Source of the DNA: QHWK01 sp035315685
GTDB lineage: Bacteria; Acidobacteriota; Vicinamibacteria; Vicinamibacterales; CAVVIG01
Direction: 5' to 3'
NCBI GenBank assembly: GCA_035315685.1
Contig: DATFXR010000677.1
Location: 1-22,553 of the forward strand
Length of the DNA: 22,553 nt
The translations under genes were made by a program, and so were the position numbers. Within the stretch, counting starts at the first letter, position 1, and each line of letters opens with the position of its first letter. Below, piece by piece: positions 1 to 5,554 of this stretch. The notes under the pieces are model-generated. The model was not told where the DNA came from. It saw only the letters and a program-made list of their open reading frames with translations, and did not search any database.

Positions 1-509
1 ATCGACTTCGCCGCTTCGAACTGTCCCTGCTCGGTCTGCCGTTCGGCGTCCGTCCGGAGGACGCGCGACTCATGCATGGCGTAGTCGCGGTCGGAGGCTG
101 TGCGCAGATCATCGAGATGGATCGCGTAGGCGCCTGGCGCGGCGCTCCCCGGCGCTGCCTTCACGACGACCGTGTAGGTGCCGGCCGCCGCCGCAACGAT
201 CTCGACCTGCTCTTCTCCGCTGGTCCGGACATCGTCCTGAAAATCTGCAATCGGCGTATCGTCGGTGCCACGGGTCTGCGCGACGACGTCGATGCCGCGC
301 TGCTCGACGCCGACGCGCGCGTAGTCCCCCGTGTTCAGCGTCAACGCATAGCGATGCGCTTCGCCGCGATCGAGGCGGCGTTCGACCAGGCTGTTGAGCT
401 GGAGTGCCGCGACCTGCTCCCGCTGCGCGGTGAGCGACGTGCAAAACAGGACGACGATCAGGCCGCCTGCCGGGAACATGGCGCGGCCACGAACGACTCG
501 TTTCGTCAT
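1..509 (-). CDS. Secreted CHAT/TPR-type protein, N-terminal part only
   Basis: The frame is open from an ATG at 509 to the left edge, giving about 169 residues of a longer protein. Residues 1-29 read as a signal peptide: MTKR, a basic stretch, then a hydrophobic core (GGLIVVLFCTSLTAQ). Residues about 38-140 form a beta-rich module resembling the PPC-like domain often found at the N-terminus of acidobacterial CHAT/TPR proteins, including a RYALTLNTGDY stretch, EQRGIDVVAQ, and AAAGTYTVVVKA followed by GAYAIHLDDLR. After this a helical segment begins (DRDYAMHESRVL), where TPR repeats normally start. The CHAT protease-like domain is not visible and is inferred only from family resemblance. It is the last visible member of a sigma/anti-sigma-like/secreted-protein unit, 63 bases below the preceding gene. 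An internal Met at residue 11 is a possible alternative start. Confidence 0.7.
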   Translation of the reverse strand, partial: MTKRVVRGRAMFPAGGLIVVLFCTSLTAQREQVAALQLNSLVERRLDRGEAHRYALTLNTGDYARVGVEQRGIDVVAQTRGTDDTPIADFQDDVRTSGEEQVEIVAAAAGTYTVVVKAAPGSAAPGAYAIHLDDLRTASDRDYAMHESRVLRTDAERQTEQGQFEAAKS

Positions 510-572
510 GCCTTCTGGTCCGAAAAAGGCAGGCTCGCTTTTTCATCAGCCTGCTAACGGGCACGATGTCAA

Positions 573-1484
573 CTATCGGGGCACGATCTCGAAGGTATAG
601 CTTCCAACCACCTCTGCTCCGCCGTCCGGACCGCGGCCGGCGAGATCGAACGTGTAATGCTGCGGCTTCAGCAACTCCGACGGCAGCGCGACGACGACCG
701 CCGACCCGGCGCCGGACGACCTCGCTGCGGCCCAGCCACTCCGCCACACCGTCGTGTTCGCGGCGGGATCTCTCAGGCCGACCTGATAGCGCGAGTAGTC
801 GTTCGACTCGAGCCGCAATTCGAACCCGATCCGCGCGGCGCCTGGCGGCACCCGCAGCGTCGGCACCGGACCGATCGCGCGCGTCTGGGGCAGGAGCACG
901 AGCGCGATTCGCAGCGGTTCCTGCGGCGGCGCCGGAGACGATTCGCGAGCGTGCTCCCGTTCGCTGGCCACTGTCTGATTCGGAGCACGAAGCTCCGCGA
1001 TCTGCCGCTCCAGGTCGCGTGTGCGCTGATCGAGCGCGATCCGTGCACGCTCAGCGTCCTTCAACCCTCGACCGAGCCGGATCGACTGCAGCAGCAGACC
1101 GGCGCAGGCGGCCAGCAGAACCGCGGCTGCGACCGAGAGTGCGGAGATCCATCTCGGCCGCACCGCTCGCATCGGCGCCGTGCGCGCCGCAGGCGGCTGT
1201 GCGCGATCGACGGCCGAGACGAAGCTCCTCGCAAAGGCCACGCGCTCGCGGCGGAGCGGCGACGAGAGGTAGTGCGATTCGAACCGCTTCAGCGTGTCGC
1301 CGGAAAGCGCGCCGCGCACGTACGCGTCCACCAGGTCGTCCTCGACGACCCGCAGGCGCGCCGCGATGTCATCGTCCACGACACTGAGCTCGTCGATGCG
1401 GTCGGCATCGTCCGGCGGCAGCTGGCCCAGCAGGTAGCGCACCAGCTGCTGATCGTGGACGGCGATTTCATGCGACGGCGACAT
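573..1484 (-). CDS. Single-pass membrane protein, putative anti-sigma factor
   Basis: A protein of 303 residues from the ATG at 1484. An in-frame ATG at 1505 would add seven residues, but the 1484 start has AGGA six bases upstream and is preferred. The N-terminal 95 residues are acidic and helical (LVRYLLGQLPPDDADRIDEL, then VEDDLVDAYVRG), like the cytoplasmic part of many anti-sigma-type proteins. One transmembrane helix follows at about 113-133 (SALSVAAAVLLAACAGLLL), then a coiled-coil stretch at about 138-166 (RTRDLERQIAEL). The C-terminal half is beta-rich, probably extracytoplasmic, and ends in SYTFEIVPR. The HxxxCxxC zinc motif of classical zinc anti-sigma factors is absent. The role is inferred mainly from the sigma factor gene 54 bases upstream and from this common acidobacterial arrangement. 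Confidence 0.75.
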   Translation of the reverse strand: MSPSHEIAVHDQQLVRYLLGQLPPDDADRIDELSVVDDDIAARLRVVEDDLVDAYVRGALSGDTLKRFESHYLSSPLRRERVAFARSFVSAVDRAQPPAARTAPMRAVRPRWISALSVAAAVLLAACAGLLLQSIRLGRGLKDAERARIALDQRTRDLERQIAELRAPNQTVASEREHARESSPAPPQEPLRIALVLLPQTRAIGPVPTLRVPPGAARIGFELRLESNDYSRYQVGLRDPAANTTVWRSGWAAARSSGAGSAVVVALPSELLKPQHYTFDLAGRGPDGGAEVVGSYTFEIVPR

Positions 1485-1538
1485 GTCTCGTCCTGTTGTT
1501 CCCATCGATTCCCATAGGCACTCGCGCGCTGAAACCTG

Positions 1539-2147
1539 TCACTCGCGCCCGGCGCATGTCTGCACGCACGTCATGAGCCCCTCGCGGATCCGCCAGGCAC
1601 GGATCGCCAGCGCGTTCATCGTGATCCCGAGCCGCTTGCCGAGCTCACGGCGGCGCTCGATCTTCTTCTGGCGCACCTCGGCGTAGTACTCGACGATCAG
1701 CTCGCGTTGCTCCGGCTTCAGCGTCTCGAGACAGCGATCGAGGCAGTCGAGGCGGTGTTCGCGATCGGCGCGCTCCTCGCCGAGCTCGCGGCGGCCGGCA
1801 GGGCGCGGCCCGTCCGGGACCCGGCCTTCATCGAGCGGAACATGGCGCCGGTCGCGCCGGAGATCTTCGAGCAGCACGAATTTGGCAACGACGTAGCAAT
1901 AACGGGCGGGCGGTTTGGTCTCGATGACGCCCACCTCGTCGAGCGTGCGGGCAATCCGGTTGAGGGTGTCGTCGGCGAGCTCGTCGGCCGAGGGGCGGCC
2001 GCGGCGATCGAAGTACGAAACCAGGCGGCGACGCACCTCGATGTACCGCTCACCGTGCGACTCGATGCCGTCATCCAGCCACACCAGCAGGCGGGTAAAA
2101 GCGATCTGCGTCAGCTTCGGGTCTTCTCGCAGAACTTCTGGACTCAC
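1539..2147 (-). CDS. ECF-type RNA polymerase sigma factor
   Basis: A 202-residue protein from a GTG start at 2147. The frame stays open upstream to an ATG at 2336, but those 63 codons are Arg-rich and do not look like protein, so the GTG is preferred. Residues about 15-100 fit a sigma-2 region (LVWLDDGIES, RRRLVSYFDRRG, then YCYVVAKFVLLEDLRRDRR). Residues about 130-190 fit sigma-4, with the pattern CLETLKPEQRELIVEYYAE followed by the helix-turn-helix RELGKRLGITMNALAIRAWR. It would direct RNA polymerase to a small regulon, probably including its own operon. The next gene encodes its likely membrane partner. The sequence is divergent from textbook ECF factors but its layout and length are normal. 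Confidence 0.8.
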   Translation of the reverse strand: MSPEVLREDPKLTQIAFTRLLVWLDDGIESHGERYIEVRRRLVSYFDRRGRPSADELADDTLNRIARTLDEVGVIETKPPARYCYVVAKFVLLEDLRRDRRHVPLDEGRVPDGPRPAGRRELGEERADREHRLDCLDRCLETLKPEQRELIVEYYAEVRQKKIERRRELGKRLGITMNALAIRAWRIREGLMTCVQTCAGRE

Positions 2148-2319
2148 TGCGTGTACAGCTCTCGATGTGCGGAGCGTACCGCGTGCGGCTGCGCGTACCG
2201 AACCTGGAGGATGCTGCCTGACCGGGAGTACCTGTCGCTCGCGCGCCCGCGGCACTACAGAGATCGTCCTCGCTCGCGGGCGATCTATTCCTATCTTTGA
2301 CGCGCGTTGATCGTTCTGG

Positions 2320-2331
2320 TTGCACGTGCAA
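2320..2331. promoter_or_regulatory. 12-bp perfect palindrome upstream of the sigma operon
   Basis: TTGCACGTGCAA is an uninterrupted self-complementary 12-mer in the 285-base spacer between the sigma factor start (2147) and the metalloprotease stop (2433). It sits about 173 bases upstream of the chosen sigma start. A dimeric regulator site is possible. No convincing -35/-10 pair could be paired with it. The rest of the spacer shows no gene, RNA or repeat. Confidence 0.3.
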
Positions 2332-2432
2332 GGCATTGTCGCTACTGCCCTACTGTGTTACATCGCGTCGCTCTCGCGATCCACAGATCGCCCTTTCCAC
2401 CGGCATAGGGCGCACTGCCGCAATCCATTTCG

Positions 2433-3032
2433 TCACTCATGTGACAGGGTCACCACCACATCGGTGATCCGGGCCACTTCGTCCGGGGCGAGGTCGAACC
2501 CGTCCCGCTCGGGAGCGATGAGATCCGGCGAGCGGTGCGTAGCCCGCATCAAGCCTCCCGCCGCATGCTGGCGCGAGCGAAGGAGGTAATGGCCGATTTC
2601 GTGCGCCAGTGCCCGCCCGAACGCACGCCCGACCATCGTGTCGTGCACCGCCGGGAGGCACTGGCGCTCGGCGCGCAGCAGCGGGGCCTGGGCGACCAGC
2701 GCGTCGATTGAGTTCGCATACATCAGAATCGTCGGCTCGGGTACGCCTTCGCGAAAGCGGATCGCTCCGAGCGTCGCCAGCGGCAGTTTCCGGTCCGCCT
2801 CACTCGCAATCACCACCGCGAGGCGAGGCACGGCGCCGTCCGGAACCGCGTCGACGGTCGTGACACGAATGTCCACGTTGTACGGCGACCAGATCGATCG
2901 CACCTCGTGCATCGCCGTGGCCTCGACCATCGGGTGAATCGATCCGACGAAGACGAGATCGATGCGAAGGTGCGGCGACTCGAGCGGCTGGAGCAGGTTG
3001 AACAGCAGCATGAAACCAATGATCGACGGCAT
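2433..3032 (-). CDS. Zincin-like metalloprotease, small
   Basis: A 199-residue protein with the zinc-protease signature HEIGHYLLRSRQH at residues 144-156: His144 and His148 as ligands, Glu145 as catalytic base, and His156 as possible third ligand, followed by GGLMR with Met162 as a possible Met-turn. This resembles metzincins, except that the third His lies twelve residues after the first instead of ten. The preceding part alternates strands and helices (LRIDLVFVG, EVRSIWSPYNVDIRV, RLAVVIAS, PTILMYANSIDAL), as in a small zincin fold. The first 15 residues are hydrophobic (MPSIIGFMLLFNLLQ) and might be a short membrane or export segment. No clear Shine-Dalgarno site precedes the start, so the start is uncertain. 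The substrate is unknown. Similar small proteases occur in acidobacterial genomes as uncharacterised proteins. Confidence 0.7.
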   Translation of the reverse strand: MPSIIGFMLLFNLLQPLESPHLRIDLVFVGSIHPMVEATAMHEVRSIWSPYNVDIRVTTVDAVPDGAVPRLAVVIASEADRKLPLATLGAIRFREGVPEPTILMYANSIDALVAQAPLLRAERQCLPAVHDTMVGRAFGRALAHEIGHYLLRSRQHAAGGLMRATHRSPDLIAPERDGFDLAPDEVARITDVVVTLSHE

Positions 3033-3163
3033 ATACCGATAGGCCGCGTGCGATCGAATGCTTTCATGCCGTCTTCGAGTGCAACGTGCGTGTTAACGGC
3101 GCGTTTCAACATCGGCCACGAGGATCTTGCTCGCTTCGTGCGGTCGTGACGACCACGTTCATT

Positions 3164-3718
3164 TCAGTCGTGACGCCGCACGAATTCGATCTCGGACACG
3201 CCGCCGCTCGCATGCGCGGACACGACATCACCGACGTGCTTCAGCAGCCTGCGGATCGCGACGTTGTCGGTCGTGACGTGGACGAGGAAGCGATGGAATC
3301 CGCGCACTTCCGCCGCCTGCAGCACGCGGCCCGCGAGCTCCATGCCGACGCCCTGCTGCTGCCAGTCGTCGCGGACGACGAGCGCCACTTCGACGCGATC
3401 GCCATCGATCGCGCCGAAGCTGGCGAGGCCGACCACGCCGCCGTCGACAGTTGCGTCCTCCGCGACGAGCGCCAGCGTTCGTCGATGATCGACGCAGGTG
3501 AGCAGACGCAGCACCGAATCCGGCAGCGTCGGCATCGGTGAAAAGAACCTCAGGTAGCGCGTCCGCGGGCTCAGACGCGCGTAGAAGGTCCGGATCGCAT
3601 CGTCCTCGCACCGGCGCAGCGGCCGGATGTGGAGCCGTCGGTCGTTCGACAGCGTGAGCTCTTCCTCGAGCTCGATCGGATAATCATCGATTGGCGTCAA
3701 GGCAGGCAGTGACCTCAT
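3164..3718 (-). CDS. GNAT-family N-acetyltransferase
   Basis: A 184-residue single-domain GNAT protein. Residues 29-60 (LHIRPLRRCEDDAIRTFYAR, then LSPRTRYLRFF) match the start of the acetyltransferase domain found alone or at the C-terminus of Pat/PatZ-type protein lysine acetyltransferases. Motif A, which binds the acetyl-CoA pyrophosphate, is VALVVRDDWQQQGVGMEL at 111-128, with the QQGVG loop. Residues 140-162 (GFHRFLVHVTTDNVAIRRLL) supply the following beta-strand and helix. It would transfer an acetyl group from acetyl-CoA to an amine; the acceptor cannot be told from sequence. It stands alone, 131 bases from the metalloprotease gene and divergent from the Crp/Fnr-type regulator. Confidence 0.88.
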   Translation of the reverse strand: MRSLPALTPIDDYPIELEEELTLSNDRRLHIRPLRRCEDDAIRTFYARLSPRTRYLRFFSPMPTLPDSVLRLLTCVDHRRTLALVAEDATVDGGVVGLASFGAIDGDRVEVALVVRDDWQQQGVGMELAGRVLQAAEVRGFHRFLVHVTTDNVAIRRLLKHVGDVVSAHASGGVSEIEFVRRHD

Positions 3719-3825
3719 GGATGTCCCGATCGCTCAATCCCAGATTCGGCATCCGGCTTTCTTACTGAGACGCTCGATGTCCGGCGCGGATCCCGTCAGG
3801 AACGATCAGCCGGAACCGGCGTGAT

Positions 3826-3848
3826 ACGTGTCTGCACATGCGACACGT
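3826..3848. repeat. Inverted repeat ACGTGTC-N9-GACACGT
   Basis: Two perfect 7-base arms are separated by nine bases (TGCACATGC), and the symmetry extends inward as GCA/TGC with one extra base. It sits 108 bases upstream of the acetyltransferase start and 183 bases upstream of the regulator start. An operator bound by a dimeric regulator is a plausible reading. There is no T-tract, so a terminator is unlikely. Confidence 0.35.
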
Positions 3849-3880
3849 CGTTTACATCACTTCGATCGCGACGGCCTCCC

Positions 3881-3890
3881 TCTGATCAGA
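3881..3890. repeat. 10-bp palindrome TCTGATCAGA
   Basis: A perfect self-complementary 10-mer in the divergent spacer, 141 bases upstream of the Crp/Fnr-type start. It does not match the CRP (TGTGA-N6-TCACA) or FNR (TTGAT-N4-ATCAA) consensus, although a half resemblance to FNR sites (TGAT/ATCA) can be seen. Function unknown. Confidence 0.25.
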
Positions 3891-4030
3891 TCGTAAAGTG
3901 CACGCGCATTCCGTCACGCACCGTTAGCTCAACCTCAGGAAACCGCTGCGGGGTGAAGGCACCGGCGGGCCTCCTTACAGAATTAAAATGAGCTCTGACT
4001 GGATAGGCGTGCCGTCCGGAACTATTTCGT

Positions 4031-4639
4031 ATGGTGATCGATGAATCGGCGTCGACCGGTGCGTTCGGTGTGCTTCGCGCGTACCTCGAGGCGCGCGCCG
4101 AGTTCGACGACGGCGACTGCGATCGGGTTCGAGCCGCGTTCCGCTTCAGGCGCCTGGCCGCTGGCGAATTCCTGCAGCGCGCCGGGAACGTCGCCCGCTA
4201 CGCCGCGTTCGTCGCCAGCGGCTGCCTGCGGAACTACGTGATCGACGCGAAGGGCAAGGAGCACATCGTCCAGTTCGCGCCGGAGACGTGGTGGCTGGCC
4301 GACGCGACCAGCCTGAACAGCGGTGTACCGTCCGCGTACTTCATCGATGCGATCGAGGATTCCGACGTGCTGCTGATCGATGGCCCGTCGCATCAGCGGC
4401 TGGTCGACGAGGTTGCGCCGTACGCCGTCGCGTTCCGCACCGGTCTGCAACGACACGCCGCGGCCAAGGATCAGCGCATCGTCAGCTCGCTGAGCGCGTC
4501 GGCCGAAGAACGGTACCTCGAATTCCTCCGCGTCTACCCGTCGATTGCCCTCCGCGTGCCCCAGTCGATGCTCGCGTCGTACCTCGGCATGACGCCGGAA
4601 ACCGTCAGCCGCATTCGCAAGAACCTGTCGCGCCGATAG
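4031..4639 (+). CDS. Crp/Fnr-family transcriptional regulator
   Basis: A 202-residue protein. Residues about 20-135 fit the cyclic-nucleotide-binding beta-roll fold: FRFRRLAAGEFLQRAGNVAR, then AAFVASGCLRNYVIDAKGKE and HIVQFAPETWWLADATSL. The exact cAMP-binding Arg/Ser pair of E. coli CRP is not evident, so the ligand is unknown. The C-terminal helix-turn-helix is at 175-199 (RVPQSMLASYLGMTPETVSR), with the TPETVSRIRK recognition helix typical of the family. GGAA ends nine bases before the ATG and is an acceptable but weak ribosome site. The length is slightly short of CRP, as in many environmental relatives. It is divergent from the acetyltransferase gene and convergent with the downstream secreted-protein gene. 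Its targets cannot be told from sequence. Confidence 0.88.
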   Translation: MVIDESASTGAFGVLRAYLEARAEFDDGDCDRVRAAFRFRRLAAGEFLQRAGNVARYAAFVASGCLRNYVIDAKGKEHIVQFAPETWWLADATSLNSGVPSAYFIDAIEDSDVLLIDGPSHQRLVDEVAPYAVAFRTGLQRHAAAKDQRIVSSLSASAEERYLEFLRVYPSIALRVPQSMLASYLGMTPETVSRIRKNLSRR

Positions 4640-4701
4640 CGCTGGCTCGCGCCTCGCCGTCGATCTTCGTGGGGACGCAGCAGCAGGCGCGCCGGCGCTG
4701 T

Positions 4702-5436
4702 CTAAGATCCGATCTTCTTGTAGCCGGAGTTGGTGATCGTCACGGCAATCTGCTTGGCGGCGACGTTCAGCACCACGTGCTCCGGATAGTTCGTGCCGTC
4801 GGTCAGGCTGGCGAACGTCACCGACAGGGTCACGTCGTCTTCTTTCGGCTTCTCCACGTAGGACTTCACGTTGAACGTCGTGATTTTCTTCGCGGCCGTA
4901 TCGAACCCGATGGCCAGCAGGTCGCCTGGCTTGAGGTAGTTCACGATGTTGAGCGCCGTGATCCCCTGTGACGGTTCGGCCTTCACGTTCCCTGCGCTCT
5001 GTGCCGCCTGAATCTTCGCGGCGTCGGGGGGCACGTACTGGTGGACCAGCGCGCCGACCTGCTCCATGTACTCTTTCATGTCCTCGATCTTGTTGGCGAC
5101 GATCGCCTGCTTGACCTTGCCGCTGCCACGGCGGCCGCGATCCGGCTGCGCCTTCGCGGGAGCGGCAGCGGGCGCAGCGCCGGCCAGCGGCGTCTTCTGC
5201 ACTTTCCCGTCAGCGCCGTACGAGCACTGCTGCTGCTCCTTCTTCTTCTCTTCCCCCTTCAACGTGATCTCTTTGGTTTCCACCCAGGTGTACTGTCGAA
5301 GCGCGGCCTGGTTGGCGGCCAGAGCCTGCTTGATCGCTGCGGCGCGATCCTCGCCGGCAGGCGGTTGCGCGAAGGTGTCGGCAACGCAGACGACCGCTGC
5401 TGCCAGCACCAGAATCATTGCATGCGCGACTCTCAT
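4702..5436 (-). CDS. Secreted protein of unknown function
   Basis: A 244-residue protein with a clear Sec signal peptide: MRVAHAMILVLAAAVVCVADTFAQ, with likely cleavage near residue 24 after FAQ. The mature part begins with a helical segment (AAIKQALAANQAALRQYTWV) and a Lys-rich stretch (KGEEKKKEQQQ). A low-complexity Ala/Pro linker follows (LAGAAPAAAPAKAQ), then a basic helix, and a beta-rich C-terminus (GDLLAIGFDTAAKKITTFNV, LSVTFASLTDGTNYPEHVVL, ending NSGYKKIGS). No enzymatic motif was seen. Proteins with this layout (a QYTWVE-like start and a repeated KPGD/TTFNV-type end) occur as hypothetical proteins in Acidobacteriota. A perfect AGGAGGT site precedes the ATG, suggesting strong translation. 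It ends 62 bases from the convergent regulator gene. Confidence 0.8.
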   Translation of the reverse strand: MRVAHAMILVLAAAVVCVADTFAQPPAGEDRAAAIKQALAANQAALRQYTWVETKEITLKGEEKKKEQQQCSYGADGKVQKTPLAGAAPAAAPAKAQPDRGRRGSGKVKQAIVANKIEDMKEYMEQVGALVHQYVPPDAAKIQAAQSAGNVKAEPSQGITALNIVNYLKPGDLLAIGFDTAAKKITTFNVKSYVEKPKEDDVTLSVTFASLTDGTNYPEHVVLNVAAKQIAVTITNSGYKKIGS

Positions 5437-5439
5437 GTG

Positions 5440-5446
5440 ACCTCCT
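5440..5446 (-). promoter_or_regulatory. Full-consensus Shine-Dalgarno site
   Basis: Read on the minus strand, AGGAGGT is followed by CAC and the ATG at 5436. It is the strongest ribosome site seen in the window and fixes the start of the secreted protein. The spacing of three bases is short if the whole heptamer pairs, but normal if only AGGAG pairs. Confidence 0.7.
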
Positions 5447-5554
5447 CGAATGGCCGTCCGCGGTCATCGGACACCCCAGCGTGAATGCGTTCGACTGAGG
5501 TGACTATGCGCAATCGGCACGTGTAGTGCGGCGTCTTCGACAGCCGCGCGAGTC

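Larger units (their letters stand above)
3719..4030. other. 312-base divergent intergenic region
   Basis: This spacer lies between the acetyltransferase gene (minus) and the Crp/Fnr-type gene (plus) and must hold both promoters. No coding frame, tRNA or riboswitch is recognisable. It contains three symmetric elements: GCCGG-AA-CCGGC at 3809-3820, a 7-bp inverted repeat at 3826-3848 and the palindrome TCTGATCAGA at 3881-3890. An AT-rich patch at 3978-3991 (acagaattaaaatg) stands out from the GC-rich surroundings and may be near a promoter, but no consensus hexamer pair is clear. Confidence 0.5.

Noticed and set aside
566..1517. Plus-strand frames of 273 and 286 codons opposite the anti-sigma-like gene
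   Set aside because: Arg-rich low-quality translations; the minus strand encodes a protein with a membrane helix, coiled coil and operon context.
2148..2336. Longer sigma factor start at ATG 2336
   Set aside because: The added 63 residues are Arg-rich and unlike sigma factor sequence; the GTG at 2147 gives the normal ECF length.
4640..4701. Possible bidirectional terminator between convergent genes
   Set aside because: A GC-rich palindromic patch (GGCGCGCC/GCGCCGGCGC) exists near 4686-4699 but there is no T-tract on either strand and no long stem.
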